DNA from: Pseudomonas capeferrum
GTDB lineage: Bacteria > Pseudomonadota > Gammaproteobacteria > Pseudomonadales > Pseudomonadaceae
Assembly (NCBI RefSeq): GCF_013523055.1
Contig: NZ_JAAMQM010000007.1
Location: 124,001 to 188,000, forward strand
Length of the DNA: 64,000 nt
Direction: 5' to 3'
Position 1 is the first letter of the stretch. The number at the start of each line of letters is the position of its first letter. The notes beneath the pieces are model-generated. The model was given only the letters and a program-made list of their open reading frames with translations. It was not told the origin of the DNA and made no database searches. This document shows positions 35,544 to 46,400 of this stretch, one piece after another. A program made the translations under genes and the position numbers.

Positions 35544-36368
35544 TCAGCGACTGGTCACGCGCTGCTCGAGTAGGATCCGATTCGACATCGACACCAGGTC
35601 GCCCTCATCGGTCAGCACAGTGGTCTTGACCGTGCCGATCTCTTCGATCTGCCCTTCGACCTCTCCAATCCGCACCTGCTGGCCAACCTGATAGAGCTCG
35701 CGAACATAGATCCCCGCGAGAATCTGTCCAGCGATTTCACGGCTGCCAAGGCCCATGGCCAAGGCAATGGCCAGACCAACGGTAATCAATCCGATGACGA
35801 TGACATGGTTCAGCAGGTCGGTCTTGACTTCGAGCTGGCTGATGGCCACCGAAATGCTGATGAGGATCACCAGGCCCTGCACGATTCTCCCGAGCCCGGC
35901 AGCGTACTCCAGCCCGATGCCTTCGGCGGCGCCGCGGACCAGACCATTGGCCAGTTGCGCCAGCAGCACGCCTGCCAGCAGGACCAATGCGCCACCGAAC
36001 ACCTTCGGCAAGTAGAGAGCGAGCATGTCGAGGGTCGCCGATACCCGTTCCAAGCCCAGCGACTCGGCCGCGGACACCAGGAAGATGAGGAGTACGAACC
36101 AGTAGACTATCTTGCCGATCAGCGTCGAAATCGGTACCTGGATGCCGACGCGCCCGAGCATCTTGGTCAGCCCGGTGCCGCCCATCAGGCGATCCAGGCC
36201 GAGCTTGGCCAGAAGCTTGGACAGCAGCGTGTCCAGCAGTTTGGCGACCACGAAACCGAGCAGCACCACGACCAGCGCGCCGAACAGGTTGGGGATGAAG
36301 TTCGCCACCTTGGTCCATAGGGCGGTCATGGCAGCGACCAGGCTCTGTGTCCAGAGATCAAGTTCCAT
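35544..36368 (-). CDS. cmpX: CmpX, small mechanosensitive-type membrane protein
   Basis: 274-residue inner-membrane protein: about four to five hydrophobic segments in the first 190 residues, then a soluble MscS-like beta domain (VGQQVRIGEVEGQIEEIGT). In P. aeruginosa CmpX is tied to SigX activity and membrane homeostasis. I use the ATG at 36368; a TTG at 36374 overlapping the crfX stop is also in frame. crfX ends just before it, so the two are translationally coupled. Confidence 0.93.
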   Translation of the reverse strand: MELDLWTQSLVAAMTALWTKVANFIPNLFGALVVVLLGFVVAKLLDTLLSKLLAKLGLDRLMGGTGLTKMLGRVGIQVPISTLIGKIVYWFVLLIFLVSAAESLGLERVSATLDMLALYLPKVFGGALVLLAGVLLAQLANGLVRGAAEGIGLEYAAGLGRIVQGLVILISISVAISQLEVKTDLLNHVIVIGLITVGLAIALAMGLGSREIAGQILAGIYVRELYQVGQQVRIGEVEGQIEEIGTVKTTVLTDEGDLVSMSNRILLEQRVTSR

Positions 36369-36370
36369 AT

Positions 36371-36619
36371 TCAATCGGCCTTATCAGCTTTGCCTGCGGC
36401 AGGTTTGCGGCGCACCGGCGCGACATGCGCCGAGCCATTGTTCAGGGCGATCATCAATGCCTGGCTGAAACGGCCCAGCAAGGTGAACAGATCGCCCGCG
36501 CCGACCTGGCGGTTGGCGGTTTTGAGAACGCGGCCCAGGCAGGCGGCATCGTCCCGGTCATTGCCGGACGGCGACGCCTTGAGCAGGTCGCGCAGGGATT
36601 CTTCAAACGGATCGTGCAT
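36371..36619 (-). CDS. crfX: CrfX, small conserved Pseudomonas protein
   Basis: 82-residue soluble protein with an acidic N-terminal half (MHDPFEESLRDLLKA) and a basic, Ala/Lys-rich C-terminus. No known enzymatic motif. Identified from its place between cmaX and cmpX in the conserved SigX neighbourhood. ATG at 36619 with GAGG five bases upstream; a longer TTG-started form is less likely. Confidence 0.88.
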   Translation of the reverse strand: MHDPFEESLRDLLKASPSGNDRDDAACLGRVLKTANRQVGAGDLFTLLGRFSQALMIALNNGSAHVAPVRRKPAAGKADKAD

Positions 36620-36735
36620 GGGCACCTCGCGCAATGTCAGTCAAAGACGAGTGTGATGGCCAATGGGTCACACGGGGCCAGGGTCGGAATGTTCCCGGTT
36701 GCATCGACCATCGGCGGTGAAGGCTCATCGACCTC

Positions 36736-37731
36736 TCATACCCAGCGCAAACGTCGAAACAGCCACCACTGCCCCACCGCCAGACCCAGTACGATCAGGC
36801 TGGCGTAGAGAAAGCCATAAGGGCTGTCGGAGCCGGGTATGCCGCCGACATTGATACCAAGCAGGCCGGTGACGAAGCTCATGGGCAAGAAGATGCAGGT
36901 GATGATACCGAAGCGGTACATGGTTCGATTCATCCGCTCGCTGCGGCGCCGATCCTCGCTTTCAAGCACCAGGGCGGCACGCTCGCGGGTCAGCTCGAGC
37001 TCCTCCAGATAACGGATCAGGCTATTGTTCAGCTCGTTCCAGTAGTCGCCGTCGCTGTCGGCGAACCAACTCCACTTATGCCGCGACAGTTGGGCATAGA
37101 TGTCTCGCTGAGGGGCCAGGAAACGGCGCAACCCGGCAGCCCTGCGACGAATCTGCTGAAGCGTGCCATGCACCGGCGTATACCGTTCGTCGGACTCGAC
37201 CTTTTCCTCCTCGATATCAACCATCTCGGAGAGGTCGCTGACCAGCGCCTGAACCTTTTCGGTCAGCAACTCGCCCATGACCAGAAGTAGCTCGGAGGCA
37301 GTCTTCGGCCCCCGCCCCTCGGCCAACTGCTGGATGATTTCATCGCTGGCGCGCAGCGGCCGCAAGCGCAACGAGATGACACGCCGGGCTTCGGCGAAGA
37401 TGCGCACCGAGACCATATCCTCGGGTTCGGCGCCAGGATTGAGGTTCACTCCGCGCAGAAACAGCAGCATCTGCTCCTGGCTCAACGGCAACAGCCGCGG
37501 ACGTGTATTTTCTTCCAGCAGCAGGTCACGGGCGAACTCGCTCAACCCCCCTTCGCGGGAAAGCCAGCTGCGGGTCTGTGGATGACTGCGATCCCAGTGC
37601 AGCCAGAGGCTCTGCCCTGCCTGCAACTGCAAGTCGTCCAGTTCGGTCCGGGCTATCGAACGCGCACCACCTTTACCATTGAGCACCAAGGCGTGTACGA
37701 GCCCCCACTGCGCGTTGTCTTCCTCGAACAT
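36736..37731 (-). CDS. cmaX: CmaX, CorA/ZntB-like metal transporter
   Basis: 331-residue 2-TM-GxN protein: a large cytoplasmic N-terminal funnel with a long coiled stretch, then two C-terminal helices. The pore motif reads GIN (GLLGINVGGIPG) rather than the GMN of CorA magnesium channels, as in ZntB-like members, so zinc or another divalent cation is possible. It precedes crfX by 116 bp and follows the RraA-like gene by 27 bp. Confidence 0.92.
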   Translation of the reverse strand: MFEEDNAQWGLVHALVLNGKGGARSIARTELDDLQLQAGQSLWLHWDRSHPQTRSWLSREGGLSEFARDLLLEENTRPRLLPLSQEQMLLFLRGVNLNPGAEPEDMVSVRIFAEARRVISLRLRPLRASDEIIQQLAEGRGPKTASELLLVMGELLTEKVQALVSDLSEMVDIEEEKVESDERYTPVHGTLQQIRRRAAGLRRFLAPQRDIYAQLSRHKWSWFADSDGDYWNELNNSLIRYLEELELTRERAALVLESEDRRRSERMNRTMYRFGIITCIFLPMSFVTGLLGINVGGIPGSDSPYGFLYASLIVLGLAVGQWWLFRRLRWV

Positions 37732-37758
37732 TCCTGCTCCATCAGCGCTCGTGGCGCG

Positions 37759-38250
37759 TCACTCCGGCATCTGCAAAGGGCTTGGCGAGACGATGACGCC
37801 GTTGTTGTCGGCATAGACATACTCGCCCGGACGGAAGGTCACGCCGGCGAAGGTCACGACCACGTTCAGATCGCCGATGCCACGCTTGTCGGTCTTCATC
37901 GGGTGACTGGCCAGGGCCTGCACGCCGAGACTGGTCTGCGCCAGTACATCGACATCGCGCACGCACCCGTAGATCACCAAGCCTTCCCAGCCGTTGCGTG
38001 CGGCCTTTTCGGCGATCATGTCGCCCAGCAGTGCGCGCCGCAAGGAGCCCCCACCGTCGACGACCAAGACCTTGCCCTTGCCATCCTGCTCGGCCTGTTC
38101 CTTGACCAGCGAGTTGTCCTCGAAGCACTTGATGGTGACGATCTGCCCTCCGAAGGAATCGCGACCACCGAAATTGCTGAACATCGGTTCCAGTACCTGG
38201 ACCAGGTCCGGATAGGCATCGCAGAGGTCGGGGGTGAGGTAGTGCTGCAT
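37759..38250 (-). CDS. RraA-like protein / 4-hydroxy-4-methyl-2-oxoglutarate aldolase family
   Basis: 163 residues with the RraA fold signature: [16 protein letters not shown] near the start, [15 protein letters not shown], and IYGCVRDVD. The family contains RNase E regulators (RraA) and metal-dependent aldolases; the aldolase-type residues G-x-x-R-D are present, so either activity is possible. ATG at 38250 has GGAG six bases upstream. It lies between the hydrolase and cmaX on one strand. Confidence 0.9.
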   Translation of the reverse strand: MQHYLTPDLCDAYPDLVQVLEPMFSNFGGRDSFGGQIVTIKCFEDNSLVKEQAEQDGKGKVLVVDGGGSLRRALLGDMIAEKAARNGWEGLVIYGCVRDVDVLAQTSLGVQALASHPMKTDKRGIGDLNVVVTFAGVTFRPGEYVYADNNGVIVSPSPLQMPE

Positions 38251-38304
38251 GGCGAACTCCAATCGATAAGGATGTAGGGGTCTTGCAGGATGACTAGCCT
38301 AGCG

Positions 38305-39297
38305 TCAACCGGACGCTGGCGAAACCATCATCTGCGTCGATCGATGCAGAGCTTCCAAGGGGTTCTCCAGCCAGCGGGCCACCAGCGGCCAGACCTGTTG
38401 CTGCGCGGCCTTGCTGACCAGCATGTCGACATGACCGAATGGGTCGAACCCTTCCTCGCGCCCCAGACGCAGGAACTGCTTGCGCGTCCCGCCCCATTGC
38501 TCGAAAAGCTTGCGGCAGGCCCACACCGGATCCTGGAAGTCTCCTGCCCCGGCGACGGCAAGCAGCGGCACGTCCACCTCGGCCAAGCCGGCCCACCAGT
38601 CACGATCGCGGTCGCCGAAGCGCCCGAACAGACCGTGCCAGCGCAGGTTCTCCAAGGCCAGGCCGATCGGCTCATCTTCCGGACCGCGCTTCAGACGCGT
38701 GCCGGACAAGTGAGCGAATCGCTTGAGCAGCAATCGCCCGCCCCAAGCCACGGGCGGCACCTTCAGCGGCCAGTAGGTGCGACTGACCTGGGTTCCGAAC
38801 AGGGCCACGCTGGCAACCAGCGAAGGGTCCAGGTAGTGCCCACCCAACGCCGCCGCCAAGGTCGTACCGCCCAGCGAATGACCAAGCCAGTGCGGCGCCT
38901 GTCCGGTTTTTTCCTGGACGAACGCTGCGATCAGCGGCACGTCATAACGCGCGTAGTCGGCTACCTGGTTGTCGCGCCAATGGCGGTTGCGGGGCGACAA
39001 ACCATGGCCGCGCATCTCCGGAATCCAGACATCGAAACCCGCGCGCGCCAGGTAGGCGCCCAGGCCAATGCCCTTGGGCGAGTACCAGAAGCGCCGATTG
39101 GAAAAACTGCCGTGCACAAGGATGACCGGCACGCCCTGGACACTGCCCTGATGGACGATGCCCAGACGGGTCAATGCCAGTTCGACGCTTGGATCAGGAC
39201 TGTTGCCGGCCTTGATGCGATAGACATCTTCGCTGAGATCGCCGCGACGCTCGGCACTGAGCAACGCGACGGGAAATAGGGTACTGCTGCTTTGCAT
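38305..39297 (-). CDS. Alpha/beta hydrolase
   Basis: 330-residue alpha/beta hydrolase. Oxyanion region VHGSFSNRRF, nucleophile elbow GHSLGG with Ser141, and a late His in FGHVDML as the likely triad base. No signal peptide. The N-terminus and the substrate-strand order resemble PHA depolymerase or lysophospholipase-like proteins, but the substrate cannot be assigned. It begins 97 bp after ppsA, with a terminator between them. Confidence 0.88.
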   Translation of the reverse strand: MQSSSTLFPVALLSAERRGDLSEDVYRIKAGNSPDPSVELALTRLGIVHQGSVQGVPVILVHGSFSNRRFWYSPKGIGLGAYLARAGFDVWIPEMRGHGLSPRNRHWRDNQVADYARYDVPLIAAFVQEKTGQAPHWLGHSLGGTTLAAALGGHYLDPSLVASVALFGTQVSRTYWPLKVPPVAWGGRLLLKRFAHLSGTRLKRGPEDEPIGLALENLRWHGLFGRFGDRDRDWWAGLAEVDVPLLAVAGAGDFQDPVWACRKLFEQWGGTRKQFLRLGREEGFDPFGHVDMLVSKAAQQQVWPLVARWLENPLEALHRSTQMMVSPASG

Positions 39298-39310
39298 AAG
39301 AGACTTGCAC

Positions 39311-39345
39311 GAAAAAGGGCGTGAACCATCGCTGGAACTCGCCCT
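39311..39345 (-). terminator. Intrinsic terminator of ppsA
   Basis: Read on minus: AGGGCG, an 18-base part-paired loop, CGCCCT, then TTTT. The stem bases are 39316-39321 and 39340-39345. It separates ppsA from the downstream hydrolase. Confidence 0.6.
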
Positions 39346-39393
39346 GAGAAAAACCGCAGGGGTGTGACAGGCACGCCCCCTGCATCCATTGCA

Positions 39394-41769
39394 TCAGGCG
39401 CTGGTCTGGCCCTCGGCCAGGAAGAACCAGGTCTCGAGTACCGAGTCCGGGTTCAACGACACGCTTTCGATGCCCTGCTCCATCAACCACTTGGCCAGGT
39501 CCGGATGATCCGACGGGCCCTGGCCGCAGATGCCAATGTACTTGCCAGCCTTGTTGCACGCCTGGATGGCATTGGCCAGCAGCTTCTTCACCGCCGGGTT
39601 ACGCTCATCGAACAGGTGGGCGATGATGCCCGAGTCGCGGTCCAGGCCCAGGGTCAGCTGGGTCAGGTCGTTGGAGCCGATGGAGAAGCCGTCGAAGTAC
39701 TCGAGGAACTCCTCGGCAAGGATGGCGTTGGACGGCAGCTCGCACATCATGATCACGCGCAGGTCGTTGTCGCCGCGGGCCAGGCCGTTCTCGGCGAGCA
39801 GGTCGACGACCTGACTGGCTTCGCCCAGGGTGCGCACGAACGGCACCATGATCTCGACGTTGGTCAGGCCCATCTCGTTGCGCACGCGCTTCAAGGCGCG
39901 GCACTCGAGCTCGAAGCAGTCACGGAACGACTCGCTGATGTAGCGCGACGCGCCACGGAAGCCCAGCATTGGGTTTTCTTCTTCCGGCTCGTACAGCTTG
40001 CCGCCGATCAGGTTGGCATACTCGTTGGACTTGAAGTCCGACAGGCGCACGATGACCTTTTTCGGGTAGAAGGCGGCGGCCAGGGTGCTGATACCTTCGA
40101 CCAGCTTCTCGACGTAGAAGCCGACCGGGTCGTCGTAACCGGCGATTCGCTTATCGACGCTCTCCTTGAGTTCCGACGGCAGGCCTGCGTAGTTCAGCAG
40201 GGCCTTGGGGTGCACGCCGATCATGCGGTTGATGATGAACTCCAGGCGCGCCAGGCCGACACCGGCATTGGGCAGCTGAGCGAAATCGAAGGCGCGATCG
40301 GGGTTGCCGACGTTCATCATGATCTTGAACGGCAGGTCGGGCATGGCGTCGACCGAGTTCTGGCGAATATCGAAGCCCAGCTCGCCTTCGAAGATGAACC
40401 CGGTATCGCCTTCGGCGCAGGATACGGTGACACCCTGGCCATCCTTGAGCACCTGGGTGGCGTTGCCGCAGCCGACCACGGCCGGGATGCCCAGCTCGCG
40501 GGCGATGATCGCCGCGTGGCAGGTACGCCCGCCGCGGTTGGTGACGATGGCGCTGGCGCGCTTCATGACCGGTTCCCAGTCCGGGTCGGTCATGTCGGAG
40601 ACCAGCACGTCGCCGGGCTTGACCTTGTCCATCTCGGACACGTCGTTGATCACGCGGACCTTGCCAGCACCGATGCGCTGACCGATGGCACGGCCTTCGA
40701 CCAGGACGGTGCCCTTTTCCTTGAGCAGGTAGCGCTCCATGACGTTGGCGCTGGCACGGCTCTTCACGGTCTCCGGGCGCGCCTGGACGATGTACAGTTG
40801 GCCGTCGTCACCGTCCTTGGCCCACTCGATGTCCATTGGGCGCTGGTAGTGCTGCTCGATGATCATGGCCTGCTTGGCCAGCTCGTTGACCTCGGCGTCG
40901 CTCAGGCAGAAACGCGCACGCTCGGCGCGGTCGACTTCGACGGTCTTGACCGAGCGACCAGCCTTGGCCTCGTCGCCGTAGATCATCTTGATCGCCTTGC
41001 TGCCCAGGTTGCGGCGCAGGATCGCCGGGCGACCGGCCTGCAGGGTGTGCTTGTGCACGTAGAATTCGTCGGGGTTGACCGCGCCCTGGACCACGGTCTC
41101 GCCCAGGCCGTAGGCACCGGTGATGAACACCACGTCGCGGAAGCCCGACTCGGTGTCAAGGGTGAACATCACGCCCGCGGTACCGGTTTCCGAACGGACC
41201 ATGCGCTGCACGCCGGCCGACAGGGCCACCAGCTTGTGGTCGAAGCCCTGATGCACGCGGTAGGCGATGGCGCGGTCGTTGAACAGCGAGGCGAAGACTT
41301 CCTTGGCCGCGCGGATCACGTTGTCGACGCCACGGATGTTCAGGAAGGTTTCCTGCTGGCCGGCGAAGGAGGCGTCCGGCAGGTCTTCGGCGGTGGCCGA
41401 GGAGCGCACGGCCACCGCCATGTTGTCGTTGCCCTTGGACATTTCGGCGAAGGCGGTACGGATTTCCGCGTCCAGACGCGCCGGGAACTCGGCGTCCATG
41501 ACCCACTGGCGGATCTGCGCGCCGGTCTTGGCCAGGGCAATGACGTCGTCGACGTCCAGCGCATCGAGCGCGGCATGGATGCGCTCGTTCAGGCCACTCT
41601 GATCGAGAAAATCGCGATAGGCCTGAGCCGTAGTCGCAAAGCCGCCGGGTACAGAAACACCGGCACCGGCGAGATTGCTGATCATCTCGCCCAAGGATGC
41701 GTTCTTGCCCCCGACGTACTCCACATCGTGGACGCCGAGCTTATCGAGGGAAACTACGTACTCTACCAA
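39394..41769 (-). CDS. ppsA: Phosphoenolpyruvate synthase
   Basis: Makes PEP from pyruvate and ATP for gluconeogenesis. 791 residues, typical length. The N-terminal ATP-grasp part begins with [10 protein letters not shown]; the phosphohistidine is His418 in [15 protein letters not shown]; the C-terminal PEP-binding barrel ends with NPDSVLETW. The start is TTG at 41769 with GGAGAG upstream; the earlier open frame has no ribosome-binding site. It diverges from ppsR, its regulatory kinase/phosphorylase, across 176 bp. Confidence 0.97.
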   Translation of the reverse strand: MVEYVVSLDKLGVHDVEYVGGKNASLGEMISNLAGAGVSVPGGFATTAQAYRDFLDQSGLNERIHAALDALDVDDVIALAKTGAQIRQWVMDAEFPARLDAEIRTAFAEMSKGNDNMAVAVRSSATAEDLPDASFAGQQETFLNIRGVDNVIRAAKEVFASLFNDRAIAYRVHQGFDHKLVALSAGVQRMVRSETGTAGVMFTLDTESGFRDVVFITGAYGLGETVVQGAVNPDEFYVHKHTLQAGRPAILRRNLGSKAIKMIYGDEAKAGRSVKTVEVDRAERARFCLSDAEVNELAKQAMIIEQHYQRPMDIEWAKDGDDGQLYIVQARPETVKSRASANVMERYLLKEKGTVLVEGRAIGQRIGAGKVRVINDVSEMDKVKPGDVLVSDMTDPDWEPVMKRASAIVTNRGGRTCHAAIIARELGIPAVVGCGNATQVLKDGQGVTVSCAEGDTGFIFEGELGFDIRQNSVDAMPDLPFKIMMNVGNPDRAFDFAQLPNAGVGLARLEFIINRMIGVHPKALLNYAGLPSELKESVDKRIAGYDDPVGFYVEKLVEGISTLAAAFYPKKVIVRLSDFKSNEYANLIGGKLYEPEEENPMLGFRGASRYISESFRDCFELECRALKRVRNEMGLTNVEIMVPFVRTLGEASQVVDLLAENGLARGDNDLRVIMMCELPSNAILAEEFLEYFDGFSIGSNDLTQLTLGLDRDSGIIAHLFDERNPAVKKLLANAIQACNKAGKYIGICGQGPSDHPDLAKWLMEQGIESVSLNPDSVLETWFFLAEGQTSA

Positions 41770-41945
41770 GGTGTTCTCTCCACTAACTGTGTTGGAAAAG
41801 CTCAGGGCGTCCGTCGGCCCGTCAGGGGTGACCGGACGCGTGTGGCCTGGACCTGGAAAATAAGTGAGAATGCCGGACAACCGTGTTCGGCAAACCGAAC
41901 CTATCATATCCAGAAACTTTCAGCAGCTTAAGGCCCAGGGTGCAA

Positions 41946-42764
41946 ATGAAACGATCCGCGTTCTTCATCTCCGACGGCACGGGCATCACGGCCGAGACCC
42001 TGGGGCAAAGCCTGCTGGCACAGTTCGAAAGCATTCCCTTCAACAAGGCTACCCGTCCTTATATCGACACGCTGGACAAAGCCCGGACCATGGTCCAGCA
42101 AATCAACGCGGCGGCCGAGCGCGATGGTGTACGACCGATCATCTTCGACACTATCGTCAACCAGGACATCCGCGAAGTGCTGGCGACCTCCAACGGTTTC
42201 ATGATCGACATCTTCTCGAGCTTCCTGTCGCCGCTGGAGCAGGAGCTGACGGCTCATTCGTCCTATTCGGTCGGGAAGTCGCACTCGATCAGCGGCAACT
42301 CCAACTACATGGAGCGCATCGAGGCGGTCAACTTCGCCCTCGACAACGATGACGGCGCGCGCACCCATTACTACGACAAGGCCGATCTGATCCTGGTGGG
42401 CGTATCGCGCTGCGGCAAGACCCCGACCTGCTTGTACATGGCCATGCAGTTCGGCATCCGCGCCGCCAATTACCCGCTGACCGAAGACGACATGGAGCAT
42501 CTGCAGTTGCCGGTGGCGCTCAAGAAGTACCATCACAAGCTGTTCGGCCTGACCATCGATCCTGATCGCCTGACCGCTATCCGTCACGAGCGCAAGCCCA
42601 ACAGCCGCTACTCGAGCTTCGCCCAGTGCGAGTTCGAGGTTCGCGAGGTGGAAAGTCTGTTCCGCCGGGAGAACATTCCGAACATCAACTCCACGCATTT
42701 CTCGGTCGAAGAGATTTCGGCCAAGATCCTGGTGGAGAAAGGGGTCGAACGGCGGTTCAAGTGA
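41946..42764 (+). CDS. ppsR: PEP synthase regulatory protein (kinase/pyrophosphorylase)
   Basis: 272-residue DUF299 protein that inactivates PEP synthase by ADP-dependent phosphorylation and reactivates it by Pi-dependent dephosphorylation. The P-loop GVSRCGKT spans 152-159, and the N-terminal [13 protein letters not shown] motif is intact. Start at 41946 with AGGG upstream. Divergent pairing with ppsA is the usual arrangement. The gene runs into the repeat array. Confidence 0.97.
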   Translation: MKRSAFFISDGTGITAETLGQSLLAQFESIPFNKATRPYIDTLDKARTMVQQINAAAERDGVRPIIFDTIVNQDIREVLATSNGFMIDIFSSFLSPLEQELTAHSSYSVGKSHSISGNSNYMERIEAVNFALDNDDGARTHYYDKADLILVGVSRCGKTPTCLYMAMQFGIRAANYPLTEDDMEHLQLPVALKKYHHKLFGLTIDPDRLTAIRHERKPNSRYSSFAQCEFEVREVESLFRRENIPNINSTHFSVEEISAKILVEKGVERRFK

Positions 42765-42818
42765 GGGAGCGCAGGGAGAGGGTGATAGCCCAAAGCGCTT
42801 GCCAGTAGTTTTCTGGCG

Positions 42819-43300
42819 CTCTCAAGATCGAGCGCCGCCCGCGCGGTGCTTCGCGGGGTGCATGTCTTTGGGTTTTTTAGCGCCCTTGAGATCGAGCGCC
42901 GCCCGCGCGGCGCTTCGCGAGTAAACTCGCTCCCACATTTGTTGCACCGTGCCATGGCCTGTGAGAGAGGCGTTGTCAGCCTTTGGGGCTTGGCTGAAGA
43001 TTGCATAAAGGCTGTTGCTACCCCCTCGATCTCTTTGTCGTACACACAAGGCTAAGAACTCGACCTATCAGGCCATGGCACGGTGCAACAAATGTGGGAG
43101 CGAGTTTACTCGCGAAGCGCCGCGCGGGCGGCGCTCGATCTCAAGGGCGCTAAAATCCAAAGGCATGCACCCCGCGAAGCGCCGCGCGGGCGGCGCTCGA
43201 TCTCAAGGACGCTAAAATCCAAAGGCATGCACCCCGCGAAGCGCCGCCCGCGCGGCGCTCGATCTCAAGAACGCCATAAAACTACCGGCAAGCGCTTCGC
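42819..43300. repeat. Large palindromic REP array with 62-bp tandem units
   Basis: Bases 42875-42961 are perfectly complementary to 43069-43155 (87 bp), around a 107-base unique centre. On the right, a 62-bp unit repeats at 43112, 43174 and about 43236; the first two differ at one base and the third diverges. On the left at least one more copy in the opposite orientation lies at about 42819-42880. Each unit holds a palindromic core GCCGCGCGGGCGGC; in the third right-hand copy this core is inverted. All lies between converging ppsR and gdhB. Short open frames here are repeat artefacts. Confidence 0.93.
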
Positions 43301-43437
43301 AGCCCTCACCCGACCTTGAGCCCTGCGCATCACCGCCACACTGAAAACCAAAAAGCCCCTTCCGGGGCTTTCTGGTTTCAAACAACGCCATACGCCGCAA
43401 GCGGACCACAAGCGATCCACTTGCAGCTCGCCGGTTA

Positions 43438-46400
43438 TCAGGCGGGCACCACGACCCCCTGCCCGCTCATGGCCAGATCGACCAGTTCGCGGTTGGCCAC
43501 GGCATACATCGCGTAATCGATAGTCGTGGCGTTGCGCAGGTCTTCGAGCATGGCGCGCCAGCGCTCGACCCTGACTCGATGCTGCTCCAGCCACACTGTC
43601 ACGCGTGCGTCCATGTCCGCGGGCGCATCGTTCATCTGCAACACGGAGATGGTGATCGCACGCTGCTGCAGGTCGATGTCGTCGCGGAACGCCTCGCGGG
43701 CTAGGGCCTGCCAGTTGTTTTCCACCGGCAGGTTGCTGATCTCCTGCAAGTACCAGGTCAGGTCCAGGGCACTGCCGACCGCGAAGAAGGCCTTGGCCAC
43801 TTGCGCCGGCTCCTGGCCGGTAACGTCCGAGGCTTCGATGATCGGCAACAGGGTGTACAGGTGCGTGGTACCGGCAACCATCCGCGCCAGCAGTTCAGGC
43901 ACGCCAGCCTCGACGAAGCTCTGGTAGCGCACCTGCCAGCGTTCGCGAGTCGGCCCTTCCAGCAATTCGTCGAGCTTGAGCCCCAACTGAGCGATCTTCG
44001 GTCCGAAATGGGCGACATCGCGTCCGGCATCCTGCTCGTTGCGCCGGCTGCGCAGGAACCACCGGGTAGCACGGCGGCCCAGGCGCATGAGCTCGTCCAT
44101 CAAGGTCAGCTGGATCTCGGCCGGGACCTGATAGTCCAGCGCTTCGATCTGGCGGAACCAGTGCGGCAGATGGAAGATATCGCGCACGATCACGTAGGCG
44201 CCGGCGACATTGGCCGGGCTCATGCCCGTGGATTCCTTGAGCCGCTGGACGAAGGTAATGCCCATGTTGTTGACCAGATCGTTGGCGATCTGCGTGCTGA
44301 CGATCTCGCGCTTGAGGCGATGGCGGCGCATGGCCTCGCCGAACTTGCTGACCAGGGACGGCGGGAAGGCCGTCTCCATGTCGCGGGTCAGGTAATCGTC
44401 ATCCGGCACCTGCGACTTGAGCAGTTGCTCCTTGAGGTCGATCTTGCTGTAGGAAATCAGCACCGACAGCTCGGCGCGAGTCAGGCCCTGCCCGGCGGTC
44501 AGACGCTCGGCCAACTGCTCTTCGGACGGGAGAAATTCGATAGGACGGTCAAGCTTGCCCCGCCCTTCGAGATCCGCCATCAGGCGCTTGTACTCGGCAA
44601 TCCGCTCACGGGCACGACGCGCGGCCAAGGACAGCGCCTGGGTCTGCTTGTAGTTGTTGCCAAGCACCAGCGTGGCGACTTCGTCGGTCATGCTGCCCAG
44701 CAGCTGGTTGCGCTGCTTCTCGGTCATGTCGCCATTGTGCACTGCTTCGTTGAGCAGGATCTTGATGTTGACCTCGTGGTCGGAGCAGTCCACGCCGCCA
44801 GCGTTATCGATGAAGTCGGTATTGGTCGCGCCGCCCTGCAGGCCGAACTCGACACGGCCCAATTGGGTCATGCCGAGGTTGCCACCCTCGCCCACTACCT
44901 TGCAGCGCAGCTCGTTGCCATTGACCCGCAGTGCGTCGTTGGCCTTGTCGCCCACATCGGCGTGGCTCTCGCTGCTGGCCTTGACGTAGGTGCCGATACC
45001 GCCGTTCCACAGCAGGTCGACCGGTGCCTTGAGCAGTGCGTTGAGCAACTCGGTCGGCGTCAGGCGGTCGGCCGTGATGGCGAAGCGTTCTTTCATCTGC
45101 GGCGAAATCGCGATGCTCTTGGCGCTACGAGGGAAGACCCCGCCACCGTCGGAGATCAGGCTGCTGTCGTAGTCCGTCCAGGCCGAGCGCGGCAGGTCGA
45201 ACAGACGCTTGCGCTCGGCGAAGCTGCTGGCCGTGTCCGGATCAGGGTCGATGAAAATGTGCAGGTGGTTGAACGCCGCCACCAACTGCAGCTTCTCGGA
45301 CATCAGCAAGCCATTGCCGAAGACATCGCCGGCCATGTCGCCAATGCCGATCACGGTGATCGGGTCTTCCTGGACATTGATGCCATGCTCGCGGAAGTGC
45401 CGCTGCACGCCGACCCACGCACCACGGGCGGTGATGCCCATCTTCTTGTGGTCGTAGCCCGCCGAACCACCCGAGGCAAAGGCGTCGCCCAGCCAGAAGC
45501 CATAGTCGATCGCGATGCCGTTGGCGATGTCGGAGAAGGTCGCGGTGCCTTTGTCCGCCGCCACCACCAGGTAGGGGTCGTCGTCATCGTGGCGCACCAC
45601 GTTGGTCGGCGGCACCACGCCGCCTTCCTTGAGGTTGTCGGTAATGTCCAGCAAGCCGGAAATGAAGATCCGGTAGCAGGCGATACCCTCGGCCTGGATC
45701 TCGTCACGGCTGCCGCCCAGCGGCAGGCGACGAGGCAGGAAGCCGCCCTTGGCACCGACCGGGACGATGACCGAGTTCTTGACCTGCTGGGCCTTGACCA
45801 GGCCGAGCACCTCGGTACGGAAGTCTTCCTCGCGGTCCGACCAGCGCAGGCCGCCACGCGCCACGTTGCCGAAGCGCAGGTGCACGCCTTCGACACGCGG
45901 CGAGTAGACGAAGATTTCGAATTTCGGTACCGGCTTGGGCAGCTCGGGGATCAGCTTGGGATTGAACTTGAAGCTGAAATAGGACTTGCTCTGACCGTTG
46001 ACGTCCGTCTGGTAGAAGTTGGTACGCAGGGTAGCCTTGATCAGGTCCAGGTAGCGCCGCAGGATGCGGTCTTCGTTGAGCACCTGGACCTCGTCCAAGG
46101 CAGTGACGATGGCCTGTTCAAGACGCTGCTGCTTGTCTTCGAGGTCATCGCGCGTCAGCTTGCGCGCCAGGTAGAAGCGGGTCTTGAACAACCGCGTCAG
46201 CTCACGGGCGATGTCGGTGTGGTTGTTCAGGGTGCTGGCGATATAACCCAGGTCGAAGCCCAGACGGATCTGCTTGAGGTAGCGGGCATAGGCGCGCAGC
46301 AACGCGACATCGCGCCAGGGCAGACCGGCGGTGAGCACCAGGCGGTTGAACGCATCGTTCTCGGCGTCGCCGCCGACAATGTGCACGAAGGCGTCCTGCA

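Noticed and set aside
39364..41931. 855-codon plus frame across ppsA
   Set aside because: Antisense shadow of ppsA; no ribosome-binding site or recognisable domain.
43112..43297. CRISPR array
   Set aside because: Only three 62-bp units in direct contact, no spacers, palindromic cores and inverted partners: REP-type, and no cas genes in the window.
42608..43319. Several 60-145 codon frames in the repeat array
   Set aside because: They arise from translating the 62-bp unit; the same peptide appears in both orientations, and none has a ribosome-binding site.
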